DNA of 32,158 nt from Treponema sp. (GCA_031267675.1 JAIRYT010000093.1:1-32158); one strand, 5' to 3'. Shown: positions 14,531 through 22,184, counted from the stretch's first letter. Notes: generated by a model not told the origin, from the letters alone. Program-made: numbers and translations.

Positions 14531-16594
14531 ATGACCGGCCATATCGCAAAACTCCTGGATTATTATATCGTTAAAAAAGCGCACCACCGCTTTCGCGTCA
14601 ACACTCCCGAAACCTACTGCCTGGCGGAAAAATTCGCCGCCGCCGGTATGGACGATGTAAGCCGTTCCGCGGCAAGACTGCGCTGGGTGCTGGAACAGGA
14701 AAAACCTGTTTTTTTTACCGGCGAAAAGATCGCCCTTTTGCGCACCGTGACAACGATACCCGAAATTTTTACCCCGGCCGAATTTGAGGCGCTAAAGAAG
14801 AACCATACAATACACGAGCGGGGCAAGGTAAGCAATATCAACGTCTGCTATCCGCTCCTGCTGGATTCAGGCACCCGTAAACGGCGCAAAGAAGTAAAAA
14901 GCGCCGCGGATTTTAAAAAAGCCGGCGATAAAAAGACGCTTGTTTTTTTTGACGCGCTGCTTGACACCCTTGACGCCCTTGACGCTTTTGCCGGTAAATA
15001 CCGCATCGAGGCCGAAAGAACCGGAAATAAAACAAGCGCGGATATTTTTTCCCGTATTCCCCGGGAAAAACCCCGGACTTTTCTTGAGGCCCTGCAATTT
15101 TTGCGGCTTCTCCATTATGCGATGTGGTGTAATTACAATTACCACAATACCCTGGGCCGTTTTGATCAGTATATGTATCCCTATTACAAGGCCGATATTG
15201 ACGCGGGAATTATTACCAGAGAAGAAGCCCTGGAACTTGTCGAGGAATTTTTTATCAGCTGCAACAAGGACAGCGATCTGTATCCCGGTATGCAGCAGGG
15301 CGATAACGGACAAAGCATGGTTCTTGGAGGCTTAAACCCCGACAAAAGCGAATCGTACAACGAACTTTCCGATCTTTGCCTTGATGCAAGCCTCGAGTTA
15401 CGCCTTATCGATCCCAAAATAAATCTTAGGGTCAATAAAAACACCCCGCTGGAACTATACGACAGGGGATCGGCGTTAACCAAACAGGGGCTTGGTTTTC
15501 CTCAATATGCCAATGACGATGTGGTGGTGGAAGCGATGAAACGCTGGGGATACAGCGTTAAGGACGCGTACAACTATGTTGTGGCGGCCTGCTGGGAATT
15601 TATTATTCCGGGAAAGGCCATGGATATTGTAAATATCAACGGCCTTTCCTTTATCAGGGCCCTGCACGAAGCCCTTGACGCGCCGTGGAACAGCTTTGAC
15701 GAACTTCTTGACAGGGTAAAGGAAGCGATTGTTTCCCAGGCGTCCCTTATCATGGCGGCAACGGCGAATGTTTATATGGAACCGTCTTCCATAATAAGCC
15801 TTATGATGGAAGGCTGTGTAGAGAACGGGCGGGACATTTCCCTGGGCGGCGTTTACAACAATTACGGCATACACGGAACAGGGCTTAGCACGGCGGTAGA
15901 TTCCCTTGCCGCCATACAAAAATATATTTTTGACGAAAAGATTTTTACCAAAGACGAACTAAAAGAAATGCTTGCAAATAATTTTGAGGGAAGCGATAAA
16001 GCGCTCCACACCCTGCGTTACGATGCCCCCAAAATGGGGAATGACGATGACAAAACCGACGCGCTGGCGACGCGGCTTCTGGACTGGTTTGCCGATTCCC
16101 TTGAAGGACGGCGCAATGACCGGGGTGGCGTCTTTCGTCCCGGAACCGGATCGGCCATGTACTATATCTGGCACTCAAAAGAAGAAAAAGCCACCCCCGA
16201 CGGCAGAAGAAAGGGCGAGGCCATGGCGTGCAATTATTCTCCCGGCATTTTTAGCCGCTGCAGGGGCCCCGTATCGATAATTAAATCCTTCGCAAAACCA
16301 AATCTGGTGCGGGTTGCCAATGGCGGCCCCCTGACCATTGAACTTTTCGATCAAATGTTTCGCAACCAGGACGCGACCCGCAAGGTCGCCCTGTTTATAA
16401 AAAGCTATATCGACATGGGCGGCCACCAGATGCAGATTAACGCGGTAAACAGGGACACCTTAAAGGATGCCAAAAAGCATCCGGAAAATTACCGGAACCT
16501 TATTGTAAGGGTCTGGGGTTGGAGCGGCTATTTTGTGGAACTGGACGAAGTGTATCAGGATCACATCATTGAACGCATGGAATTACAGCTATAG
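14531..16594 (+). CDS. Glycyl radical enzyme of the CxE (dehydratase/lyase) type, substrate unknown
   Basis: The 687-residue protein belongs to the pyruvate formate-lyase-like glycyl radical enzymes. The C-terminal radical site is RVWGWSGYFVELD, with Gly663 as the radical carrier 24 residues from the end. The active-site loop is AACWEFIIPG with thiyl Cys354 and Glu356: the C-x-E pattern of dehydratases, C-S/C-N lyases and decarboxylases, not the Cys-Cys of true pyruvate formate-lyase. EGCVENGRDIS and the following GLSTAVDSLAAI segment are also family-typical. It is short: about 65-135 residues fewer lie before the active-site Cys than in well-known members, while the Cys-Gly distance (309) is normal. 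The Trp in the CWE loop is unusual to me. Co-regulation with a ribose-type transporter suggests a sugar, polyol or derivative. Start ATG follows AGGAGG. Confidence 0.93.
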   Translation: MTGHIAKLLDYYIVKKAHHRFRVNTPETYCLAEKFAAAGMDDVSRSAARLRWVLEQEKPVFFTGEKIALLRTVTTIPEIFTPAEFEALKKNHTIHERGKVSNINVCYPLLLDSGTRKRRKEVKSAADFKKAGDKKTLVFFDALLDTLDALDAFAGKYRIEAERTGNKTSADIFSRIPREKPRTFLEALQFLRLLHYAMWCNYNYHNTLGRFDQYMYPYYKADIDAGIITREEALELVEEFFISCNKDSDLYPGMQQGDNGQSMVLGGLNPDKSESYNELSDLCLDASLELRLIDPKINLRVNKNTPLELYDRGSALTKQGLGFPQYANDDVVVEAMKRWGYSVKDAYNYVVAACWEFIIPGKAMDIVNINGLSFIRALHEALDAPWNSFDELLDRVKEAIVSQASLIMAATANVYMEPSSIISLMMEGCVENGRDISLGGVYNNYGIHGTGLSTAVDSLAAIQKYIFDEKIFTKDELKEMLANNFEGSDKALHTLRYDAPKMGNDDDKTDALATRLLDWFADSLEGRRNDRGGVFRPGTGSAMYYIWHSKEEKATPDGRRKGEAMACNYSPGIFSRCRGPVSIIKSFAKPNLVRVANGGPLTIELFDQMFRNQDATRKVALFIKSYIDMGGHQMQINAVNRDTLKDAKKHPENYRNLIVRVWGWSGYFVELDEVYQDHIIERMELQL

Positions 16595-16693
16595 TTTTTT
16601 GCGCGAAACAGCAGGAATAAAACACCTCCGGAACCCGGAACCCTTGTCGTAACGTCCGGTTTGCGCGATAATAATTCCGATAAGGAGACAGAA

Positions 16694-17284
16694 ATGGCCA
16701 GGACCATGACGTTTCAGCTGGACGGCGCGGAATATCCGGTGTCGCCCGTAAAAGTTGATCGAAAAAAACTCTACGGATGGAGCGAGACAATAGCGCTGGA
16801 CGACGAAGGCCGCGAATGTAAGTCGGTCACCATGGACGAATCGGGAACCTTTATTATTCCCCCCGGCGGCCTGGGATTGGGGCTGCTGTCGCCCGACGGG
16901 CTTTGGGTTGAGCGGAGCAGTCTTAAGGCAGTCAGGGAAGACGGCAGCGACGCCGTTCCTGTTCCCTCCAGTTACGCCGCGCCTGTTCAATTGGGCGCTG
17001 TTGTCGACGCCGATGAACTGTACAATTACAATATAACTTCGGTGTATGAATTAGACGGGGCGGAAGATTTAGTCAGCGCGGTTGGCGATAAAATTTTTAC
17101 CTTTACCTACAGTTACCGCGACAGCTTTGAGGGGAGCAGCGCCTTTGTCCTGGCGGCCCAGGGCGCGCTTTTTTTATTGACGGGTTTTAAAAGTGAATAC
17201 GAAATGCTTGCCCTGACCGAAGCGGCAGTAATTGACGAACTTGAAGAGGAAGAAGAGGTTTCAGATGAACTTGATTTTGCATAG
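16694..17284 (+). CDS. Hypothetical protein, first gene of the ligase operon
   Basis: ATG at 16694 has AAGGAG at good spacing and is preferred to an open frame beginning 11 codons earlier. The 196-residue product has no signal peptide or membrane helix and so should be cytoplasmic. It is strand-rich, opens MARTMTFQLDGAEYPVSPVK, contains FTFTYSYRDSFEGSSAFVLA and ends in a strongly acidic tail (IDELEEEEEVSDELDFA). I do not recognise a family. It begins 100 bp after the glycyl radical enzyme with no obvious terminator between, so some read-through is possible. It is 63 bp ahead of the next gene on the same strand. The acidic tail could bind a basic partner or mimic nucleic acid, but that is speculation. 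Confidence 0.75.
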   Translation: MARTMTFQLDGAEYPVSPVKVDRKKLYGWSETIALDDEGRECKSVTMDESGTFIIPPGGLGLGLLSPDGLWVERSSLKAVREDGSDAVPVPSSYAAPVQLGAVVDADELYNYNITSVYELDGAEDLVSAVGDKIFTFTYSYRDSFEGSSAFVLAAQGALFLLTGFKSEYEMLALTEAAVIDELEEEEEVSDELDFA

Positions 17285-17347
17285 GGATATTGAACGGCCC
17301 GGTTCTTTGCGGTTTTCGCCAATGTCCGGTTTTTACAGGAGCAGATA

Positions 17348-18091
17348 ATGCGCGCGATACATATAGCCAATGAAAAAAAACGCGATTCCGAAGTCGGCTT
17401 TGAACCGCTCCCGGGCAGAAAGACGGTAAAAATGGTGCTTCCCGGCGGCGGGGAACAGCGCAATGTTAAATTCATTAAATCAACGGCCAGTCTTGACGCG
17501 TTACAGGCGGAGTTTGGAGGACTTGTCAATGTAGGAGAAGCGCTCATAGCTTCCGACTGCGAAGTCGATATGGAAAAAACCGGCAAGTTTATCCAGCACA
17601 CCCACCGGATATGGATGACCGCCGGCAACAAGGCCGCGTACCGCGTTACCTTTATGGAAGTAAAATACAACCCCGACGGAAGCGAAAAAGAACGCGCCGA
17701 ATTAATACGCTCCGAGGCAAACATCAAGGGCGAAGACCCGGTCAAATGGACGGGTAAAATGGAAAGCAAAGCCGAAGCAATCCGAAAATATGTTTTTCAA
17801 AAAAGTTATCAGATACGTCACACATCGGGGCTTACCTATGATTTCCTTTACGATATGGCAAAGCAGCTTTTTGAACAAAAGGCCGTAATGCGTGTCGGCG
17901 GCGGACCAAAGGGAGCGGATCGTCTGCGCCTGACAGACGGCGGCGAAGAATACTTTGGATTTCTTGAAGGCCGCGTCAGCGGTGACAAATACGCGCTCAT
18001 CCTTCATCTTACCAATATGCCGCTTAAAGCGCTGCCCAAAGAAACCGCTTCCGGGCCGGCTCCGGTTCCCGCAAAGGAGGCGCAGGAATGA
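17348..18091 (+). CDS. Hypothetical protein, second gene of the ligase operon
   Basis: This 247-residue soluble protein starts at an ATG preceded by CAGGAGC. It is mixed alpha/beta, with a central charged region (RIWMTAGNKAAYRVTFMEVK, then ESKAEAIRKYVFQKSYQIR). A compact C-terminal segment around 190-235 (VGGGPKGADRL, EEYFGFLEGRVSGDKYALI) looks like a small beta-domain. It closes with a Pro/Ala-rich tail (GPAPVPAKEAQE). I do not recognise a family. Its stop overlaps the start of the ligase-like gene by four bases (ATGA), so the two proteins are almost certainly made together and plausibly interact. The basic patches are compatible with nucleic-acid binding, which is inference only. Confidence 0.8.
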   Translation: MRAIHIANEKKRDSEVGFEPLPGRKTVKMVLPGGGEQRNVKFIKSTASLDALQAEFGGLVNVGEALIASDCEVDMEKTGKFIQHTHRIWMTAGNKAAYRVTFMEVKYNPDGSEKERAELIRSEANIKGEDPVKWTGKMESKAEAIRKYVFQKSYQIRHTSGLTYDFLYDMAKQLFEQKAVMRVGGGPKGADRLRLTDGGEEYFGFLEGRVSGDKYALILHLTNMPLKALPKETASGPAPVPAKEAQE

Positions 18092-19530
18092 ACATATCCG
18101 TTGACAAGACAAAGCTTGACAACTCCCATGGTTATGCCGAGGGAACCCAGGCGGCAATCGGCAAAGAAACGCTGGATATCGTCAGCGGCTATAAAAAAAA
18201 TGTCTGCAAAAATTTTATTTCGGTAAATCCCGGACAGATAGACGACCGGCTGAGCGGTTCAAATTATTTTGTAACGCGTAAATACGACGGGGAACTTGCC
18301 GTGCTGTTCTGGAACGGCGGCGAATGTTTCGCGATCAACACCGGCGGCAGGGTACGCATGGGGCTTCCCTGTCTTGAAGACGCGGCAAAATGTTTTTTAC
18401 GCGCGGGCTATAAAAACGCCGTTGTGGCGGCGGAACTTTTTGCCCCGGAGGACAAGGGCCGCACCCGCGTGTTTGACGTGCTTGCCGCGCTTGCCGACAA
18501 GTCGCTGTACGGATCGCTGCAGCTGGCGCCGTTTGACATTATCAGCCTTGACGATCAGGCGTTCAAGGCAAATTCATACGCCGATATTCACAAGACCCTG
18601 GCGGAATTATTTAACAACAGCGAATTATGCCGTCCGGTACGCCTTGAAAAGGCGGAAACAAAGGCCCAGGTAAAGGATATTTTTGCAAAATGGGTAAACG
18701 AAGAAGGCGGCGAAGGCCTTGTGGTGCGCAGCGAACTTTCCATCGTGTACAAAGTCAAGCCGCGCTACACCGTTGATGCGGCGGTGGTGGGATTTTCCGA
18801 AGGGTCGGGGGCGGCAAAGGGCCAGATCCGCACGCTGCTTGTCGCGCTCATGACCGAAGACGGCGCCTTTCAAATCGCGGGCAAATGCGGCAACGGCTTT
18901 GACGAAAGCTTTAGAACCGGAATGGTTTCAAAACTTCGTGAAATGCGCATGGAATCAAAATATATGGAAACCGACTCCAATCATGTCGCGTTCCAGATGA
19001 TACGCCCCGAAATCGTAATCGAAGTAAATGTAAACGATATTCTTTTTGAAACAAGCTCGGGGCCCATATTTAACACGCGCCTTGAAATTAAAAACAATGA
19101 ATACCGCAGAACCGCTTCGGTTCCCGGCATCAGCATGGTGTTTCCGGTGTTCAGCCGCATTCGGGACGATAAAAGCGTAAATCCGGTCGATGTGCGGCTT
19201 GCGCAGGTTGACGCCATTGTTTACAACCCCTATGTCGAAAGCGCCGGCGCGCCTGCGGAACTGGAAAAATCACAATTACTTTCGCGCGAGGTTTTTAAGA
19301 AAACCCTTGGCGCAAAATTCATGGTTCAAAAATTCCTTGTCTGGAAAACCAACAAGGAGGGACAGGGCTACCCCGCGTTTTGTTTTTCATACACCAACTT
19401 TAGCTCCGACCGCACCCAGCCGCTTCAAAGCGAAGTCCGCGTTTCAAACAGCGAAGAACAAATCCGCGCGTTTTGCGAAGAGTTCAAAGACAGGAATATC
19501 AAGAAGGGCTGGACGCGGATCGACCTTTAG
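18088..19530 (+). CDS. ATP-dependent DNA ligase-like nucleotidyltransferase with extra C-terminal domain
   Basis: The 480-residue protein carries the ordered motifs of the covalent nucleotidyltransferase superfamily: motif I TRKYDGE (K65 as the adenylated lysine), motif III VAAELF (E116), motif IIIa PFDII (149-152), motif IV EGGEGLVVR (E209) and motif V YKVKPR (K222/K224). An OB-fold-like stretch follows (AAVVGFSEGSG and FQIAGKCGNGF). RPEIVIEVN and motif VI FPVFSRIRDDK (352-362) match DNA ligases rather than capping enzymes or RNA ligases. It lacks the large N-terminal DNA-binding domain and any Ku- or polymerase-type fusion. Residues ~400-480 (KFLVWKTNKEGQGYPAF, EVRVSNSEEQI) form an extra C-terminal domain that I do not recognise. 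It overlaps the preceding gene by ATGA and has AAAGGAGG. NAD-dependent LigA is the usual replicative ligase, so this one should serve repair or another special task. Confidence 0.85.
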   Translation: MNISVDKTKLDNSHGYAEGTQAAIGKETLDIVSGYKKNVCKNFISVNPGQIDDRLSGSNYFVTRKYDGELAVLFWNGGECFAINTGGRVRMGLPCLEDAAKCFLRAGYKNAVVAAELFAPEDKGRTRVFDVLAALADKSLYGSLQLAPFDIISLDDQAFKANSYADIHKTLAELFNNSELCRPVRLEKAETKAQVKDIFAKWVNEEGGEGLVVRSELSIVYKVKPRYTVDAAVVGFSEGSGAAKGQIRTLLVALMTEDGAFQIAGKCGNGFDESFRTGMVSKLREMRMESKYMETDSNHVAFQMIRPEIVIEVNVNDILFETSSGPIFNTRLEIKNNEYRRTASVPGISMVFPVFSRIRDDKSVNPVDVRLAQVDAIVYNPYVESAGAPAELEKSQLLSREVFKKTLGAKFMVQKFLVWKTNKEGQGYPAFCFSYTNFSSDRTQPLQSEVRVSNSEEQIRAFCEEFKDRNIKKGWTRIDL

Positions 19531-19557
19531 ATTACTCCCAGAAAGAAAAATATTTTA

Positions 19558-19622
19558 CCGCAAAGTCGAAGAAGTTAAGGAAGAAAGGGGCCTTCTTCCC
19601 TTATTCGACTTATTCTTTGCGG
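19558..19622. terminator. Long imperfect hairpin between convergent genes, likely bidirectional terminator
   Basis: CCGCAAAG at 19558 pairs with CTTTGCGG ending at 19622. The inner TCGAA/TTCGA pair and a perfect 7-bp GGAAGAA/TTCTTCC stem extend it, with internal bulges. It sits between the ends of the ligase-like gene (plus) and the cupin gene (minus), the expected place for a two-way stop. Confidence 0.55.
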
Positions 19623-19637
19623 TGAATTTCTTTTAGG

Positions 19638-19988
19638 TCAATCTTTGATAATCACCGCAATCAGGCAAAGCGGGGACGATCCGTTGTTTGTCACGCTGTG
19701 GGAGGCGCCGCCGCCGGTGACCATTACGTCGCCCGGACCAACGGCTTTTTCCACGCCGTCATCGCTCACCAGTCCGCGGCCTTCAAGAAACAGAAAAAAT
19801 TCAGTTTCGCCGGTATGACAGTGGTAGCCGATAGAAGCGCCCGGCGGCAGGGTCAACCGCGCGAGCAAATTGGTATTTGACTGGGTTTTGCCCTGCCCCT
19901 CGACAAAATGGTGAAAATTAATAACCCCGCTGCCGCCCCGCGCGTTTTCACGATTTTCGTTTTTTTGTTCGCCGGAATGATATACCAT
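19638..19988 (-). CDS. Cupin-domain protein
   Basis: This single-domain cupin of 116 residues has cupin motif 1 as PPGASIGYHCHTGETEFFLFLEGRG (two His plus Glu as metal ligands) and motif 2 as GDVMVTGGGASHSVTN (His). It is preceded by an excellent GGAGGAG ribosome site. Small cupins of this layout bind a metal ion and can be isomerases, dioxygenases or sensors; nothing here points to one substrate. It is divergent from the FliL-like gene, with only 37 bp between the start codons, and the two promoters share the palindromic AGTATACT at 20012-20019. Confidence 0.88.
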   Translation of the reverse strand: MVYHSGEQKNENRENARGGSGVINFHHFVEGQGKTQSNTNLLARLTLPPGASIGYHCHTGETEFFLFLEGRGLVSDDGVEKAVGPGDVMVTGGGASHSVTNNGSSPLCLIAVIIKD

Positions 19989-20011
19989 GTTTACTCCTCC
20001 TCTTTATCTAT

Positions 20012-20019
20012 AGTATACT
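20012..20019. promoter_or_regulatory. Shared palindromic -10 region (AGTATACT) between divergent genes
   Basis: AGTATACT supplies TATACT in both directions: 20014-20019 for the FliL-like gene and 20012-20017 for the cupin gene. No good -35 is seen on either side. For the plus-strand gene the box ends 6 nt before the ATG at 20026, again implying a leaderless message. Confidence 0.4.
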
Positions 20020-20025
20020 CCATGT

Positions 20026-20517
20026 ATGAAATGGAATAAAGGGCCGGCGCGTACCGAAGCGGCAAAAAGTTCAAAACTGCTGCTTGTTTACCGCGCGCTT
20101 TTGCTTGTCGTGCTTGCGCTGCTGGTACTGCTTGCCGCGGGAACAATTTACGGCCTCCTTCGACAAAACATACCGGTTTCCGGCGTACAAGCCGCCGGGA
20201 GCGAAGACGGTGCCGAGGGCATTTTTTCAAATATCGGCAAACTGCGTATCGCCACCGCAGGCAGTGAAAGCGAAACCGTTATAATTTCCGTGGCGTTTCC
20301 CTATAACCAAAATGACCGGGCCTTTGCCGAAGAACTTGCCTCGCGCCTTGGCGAATTTAAATCGCTGACCGTCGAATACCTGGGCGCGTTCACCGCCGAT
20401 CAGCTTATGAGCCTTGAAGTAAGCGCGATTAAAGGCGACCTGCTTGAACGCTATAACGCGCTCCTTAAACTGGGAAGAATTAACGACCTGTACATAAGTG
20501 ATTTTATCCGTCTGTAG
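20026..20517 (+). CDS. FliL-like flagellar basal-body-associated protein
   Basis: This 163-residue protein has a short basic cytoplasmic N-terminus, one transmembrane helix (about residues 20-43, VYRALLLVVLALLVLLAAG) and a periplasmic domain. The C-terminal pattern (LMSLEVSAIKGDLLERYNALLK, then INDLYISDFIRL) resembles the end of FliL, where the last segment usually reads VYFTDFV. FliL surrounds the stator units of the flagellar motor, and spirochaetes often carry more than one FliL-like gene. It is monocistronic here, not in a flagellar operon, so it may be a second paralogue. No ribosome site; the -10 box TATACT ends 6 nt before the ATG. An ATG at 20022 gives only a 5-codon frame and is rejected. 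Confidence 0.6.
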   Translation: MKWNKGPARTEAAKSSKLLLVYRALLLVVLALLVLLAAGTIYGLLRQNIPVSGVQAAGSEDGAEGIFSNIGKLRIATAGSESETVIISVAFPYNQNDRAFAEELASRLGEFKSLTVEYLGAFTADQLMSLEVSAIKGDLLERYNALLKLGRINDLYISDFIRL

Positions 20518-20816
20518 CCAGCCCCGAATCCATTCGCGTCCATTCGCGGACACTTCCTGTAGTTTGAGTCCGCGAATTACGCGAATTACGCGAATTACGA
20601 ATTGCGCGAATTATCCCGAATCCATTCGCGTGCATTAGCGTCCATTCGCGGACACTCTTTCTGTTTTTTGCGGCGTACCGGCCCTGCGGTTTGAAATAGG
20701 GACGTATGAAAGGGTCCGCGAATTACGAATTACGAATTACGCGAATTACCCCGAATCCATTCGCGTCCGTTCGCGGACACTTCCTGTTTTTTGCTGTTTT
20801 TTGCGGCATACCGGCC
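20518..20816. repeat. 300-bp intergenic block of interlocking direct and inverted repeats
   Basis: Three copies of CCGAATCC plus ATTCGCGTCC-type units ending GCGGACAC occur at 20524-20553, 20616-20655 and 20751-20780. Between them lie runs of GCGAATTAC-type units in the opposite sense (20568-20613 and 20715-20749) that can pair with them as large hairpins. The stretch TTTTTTGCGGCGTACCGGCC appears near 20665, with a close copy near 20800 that runs into the last codons of the anti-sigma gene. No gene is seen. It separates the convergent FliL-like and anti-sigma genes. Confidence 0.8.
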
Positions 20817-21260
20817 CTACAGTTTAAACCGTTCCGATAATTCCTTAAGATGGCTGCCGATAAATACCGCGCCATAGACGGTTACAATAATCCCCACGGT
20901 AATTCCCAGCGGAAGCAAAAACGAGGCGTTTACAAGGTCCCTGCCAAAAAAGGCGCTGGTAAGCGAAAGCAGCGCCGCAAGACCCACAACAACCCAGCCC
21001 CTTGTTGACACGCCGCCGGGAATATCAAAAACGGTATCCATATCGCAGGCTTCTTCCCTGATGCGATCCATGATCGCGTCGGAAAAATCGGGACAGGGAG
21101 GAAAGAACCGTTCCGTAAACAGCACGCGCATATCCTCGCGGCGGCGCGCGTCCAGGGCGCAGCGTCCGCAAAGAAGCAGATGAAACGCCATACCGATACG
21201 TTCCCGTATACCGGGTTTTTCATCGCTATAAAGAACGTCTCCAAATTCATCGCATTTCAT
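20817..21260 (-). CDS. Membrane-bound zinc-finger anti-sigma factor (putative)
   Basis: The 147-residue protein begins with a short cytoplasmic zinc-finger-like segment, FHLLLCGRCALD (H-x4-C-x2-C), typical of zinc-binding anti-sigma (ZAS) domains. Later two hydrophobic helices follow (WVVVGLAALLSLTSAFF and LLPLGITVGIIVTVYGAVF). It lies 21 nt downstream of the ECF sigma gene and has AGAAGGAG before its ATG. This is the usual sigma/anti-sigma arrangement, in which the membrane protein holds the sigma factor until an envelope signal arrives. The 3' end overlaps a repeat unit of the adjacent intergenic block. Confidence 0.75.
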   Translation of the reverse strand: MKCDEFGDVLYSDEKPGIRERIGMAFHLLLCGRCALDARRREDMRVLFTERFFPPCPDFSDAIMDRIREEACDMDTVFDIPGGVSTRGWVVVGLAALLSLTSAFFGRDLVNASFLLPLGITVGIIVTVYGAVFIGSHLKELSERFKL

Positions 21261-21281
21261 AATTTCTCCTTCTGCCCCGGC

Positions 21282-21824
21282 TCAAAGCCCGGCCAGCTTT
21301 TCGCGCAGCAGCTTTTTGGCGCGAAACAAGTGCGACTTTACCGTATTAACGGGAAAGCCGGTAATTTTTTCGATCTCCAAAAGCGAGCAGTCATAAAAAA
21401 AATAAAGGTCGACGCACACGCGGTATTTTTCGGGCAGATCCAAAACCGCGTCAAGCACCGCCTCCCGCGCCGCTTTTAACATGGCAAGGCTTTCGGGGCT
21501 TTCCTCGTCAAGTATATCCTCCTCCGCCAGCGAACGGTACTCCCGCCTGCGGTTAATACTGTTTACCGCGGTATTATAGGCAAGGCGGTAAAGCCATGTC
21601 GAAAAACGCGAGTCGCCCTTGAACGAGGACAGGGCGCGGTACACCTTAAGAAACACGTCCTGGGTATAATCTGCGGCATCCTCGCCGTTATGGAAAAAGC
21701 TCATGCCCATCGCGTGAACCGCTTTCTGGTAACGTTCGACGAACAGGCGGAACAGCTCGCTCTTACCCCCAATAATTTCGGCAACCAGCAGGGTTTCATC
21801 TTCGTACGCCGGCGGAAAACTCAT
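21282..21824 (-). CDS. ECF-type RNA polymerase sigma factor (RpoE-like)
   Basis: The 180-residue product starts at ATG 21824; the frame continues upstream but overlaps the preceding gene. Region 2 is clear (LFRLFVERYQKAVHAMG, DAADYTQDVFLKVYRAL, FSTWLYRLAYNTAVNSINRR). Region 4 has the helix-turn-helix YDCSLLEIEKITGFPVNTVKSHLFRAKKLLREKL. Region 3 is absent, as in all extracytoplasmic-function sigma factors. The start codon overlaps the upstream membrane-protein stop (ATGA), and the next gene encodes the probable anti-sigma. It most likely directs an envelope-stress or surface regulon; its target promoter cannot be read from this window. Confidence 0.92.
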   Translation of the reverse strand: MSFPPAYEDETLLVAEIIGGKSELFRLFVERYQKAVHAMGMSFFHNGEDAADYTQDVFLKVYRALSSFKGDSRFSTWLYRLAYNTAVNSINRRREYRSLAEEDILDEESPESLAMLKAAREAVLDAVLDLPEKYRVCVDLYFFYDCSLLEIEKITGFPVNTVKSHLFRAKKLLREKLAGL

Positions 21825-22156
21825 GAACGGCGGTCGCCGCGCCTTATCACATAATAGGCGAGTAAGCCCACGCCGGTAGTAAGCGGAATAATTCCCCCCA
21901 AAAGTCCGTACCCGGTTCCGATAACCAGACCAAGCAGAATCGTAAGACCCAGCCCTATCGAAGCAAGAAGCAGGCCGGCGAGCAGACTGAACGAAAGCAG
22001 GTTGAAACCTTCTTTCTGGTACTGACCCGCCCTGATAAGCAGCACTTTGCGCCGGTGATTCCAGAGCAAGTAAAAAAATACCACCACGGCGCTCATCACG
22101 ATCCCGACATTGGGAACGATGGCGATAAGAAGCTGTGCGGCGCTCGATTTTTCCAT
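21821..22156 (-). CDS. Small membrane protein heading the sigma/anti-sigma operon
   Basis: This 111-residue protein has three hydrophobic helices: LLIAIVPNVGIVMSAVVVFF; then LLSFSLLAGLLLASIGLGL continuing into TILLGLVIGTGYGLLGG; and GVGLLAYYVI. A basic loop (WNHRRKVLLIRAGQYQKEG) lies between helices 1 and 2. It has a basic C-terminus (RRGDRRS). I recognise no named domain with confidence; small membrane proteins of this sort are found beside ECF sigma genes. It has AAAGGAAAG upstream and overlaps the sigma gene by four bases. As the first gene, it could belong to the signal-sensing complex. Confidence 0.75.
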   Translation of the reverse strand: MEKSSAAQLLIAIVPNVGIVMSAVVVFFYLLWNHRRKVLLIRAGQYQKEGFNLLSFSLLAGLLLASIGLGLTILLGLVIGTGYGLLGGIIPLTTGVGLLAYYVIRRGDRRS

Positions 22157-22175
22157 AGTGTCTTTCCTTTACCAA

Positions 22176-22184
22176 ATTATACCA
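22176..22184 (-). promoter_or_regulatory. Extended -10 promoter of the ECF sigma operon
   Basis: On the minus strand TGGTATAAT (TGn plus a perfect -10) lies about 20 nt before the start codon at 22156, leaving a short leader with AAAGGAAAG. No -35 match is seen, as is usual with an extended -10. This suggests housekeeping transcription rather than strict autoregulation. Confidence 0.6.

Noticed and set aside
14531-16594. True pyruvate formate-lyase
   Set aside because: The active site lacks the Cys-Cys pair and instead has Cys-Trp-Glu; the N-terminal part is also too short.
20518-20816. CRISPR array
   Set aside because: Repeats are unequal in length, appear in both orientations and lack unique spacers of constant size; no cas genes are nearby.
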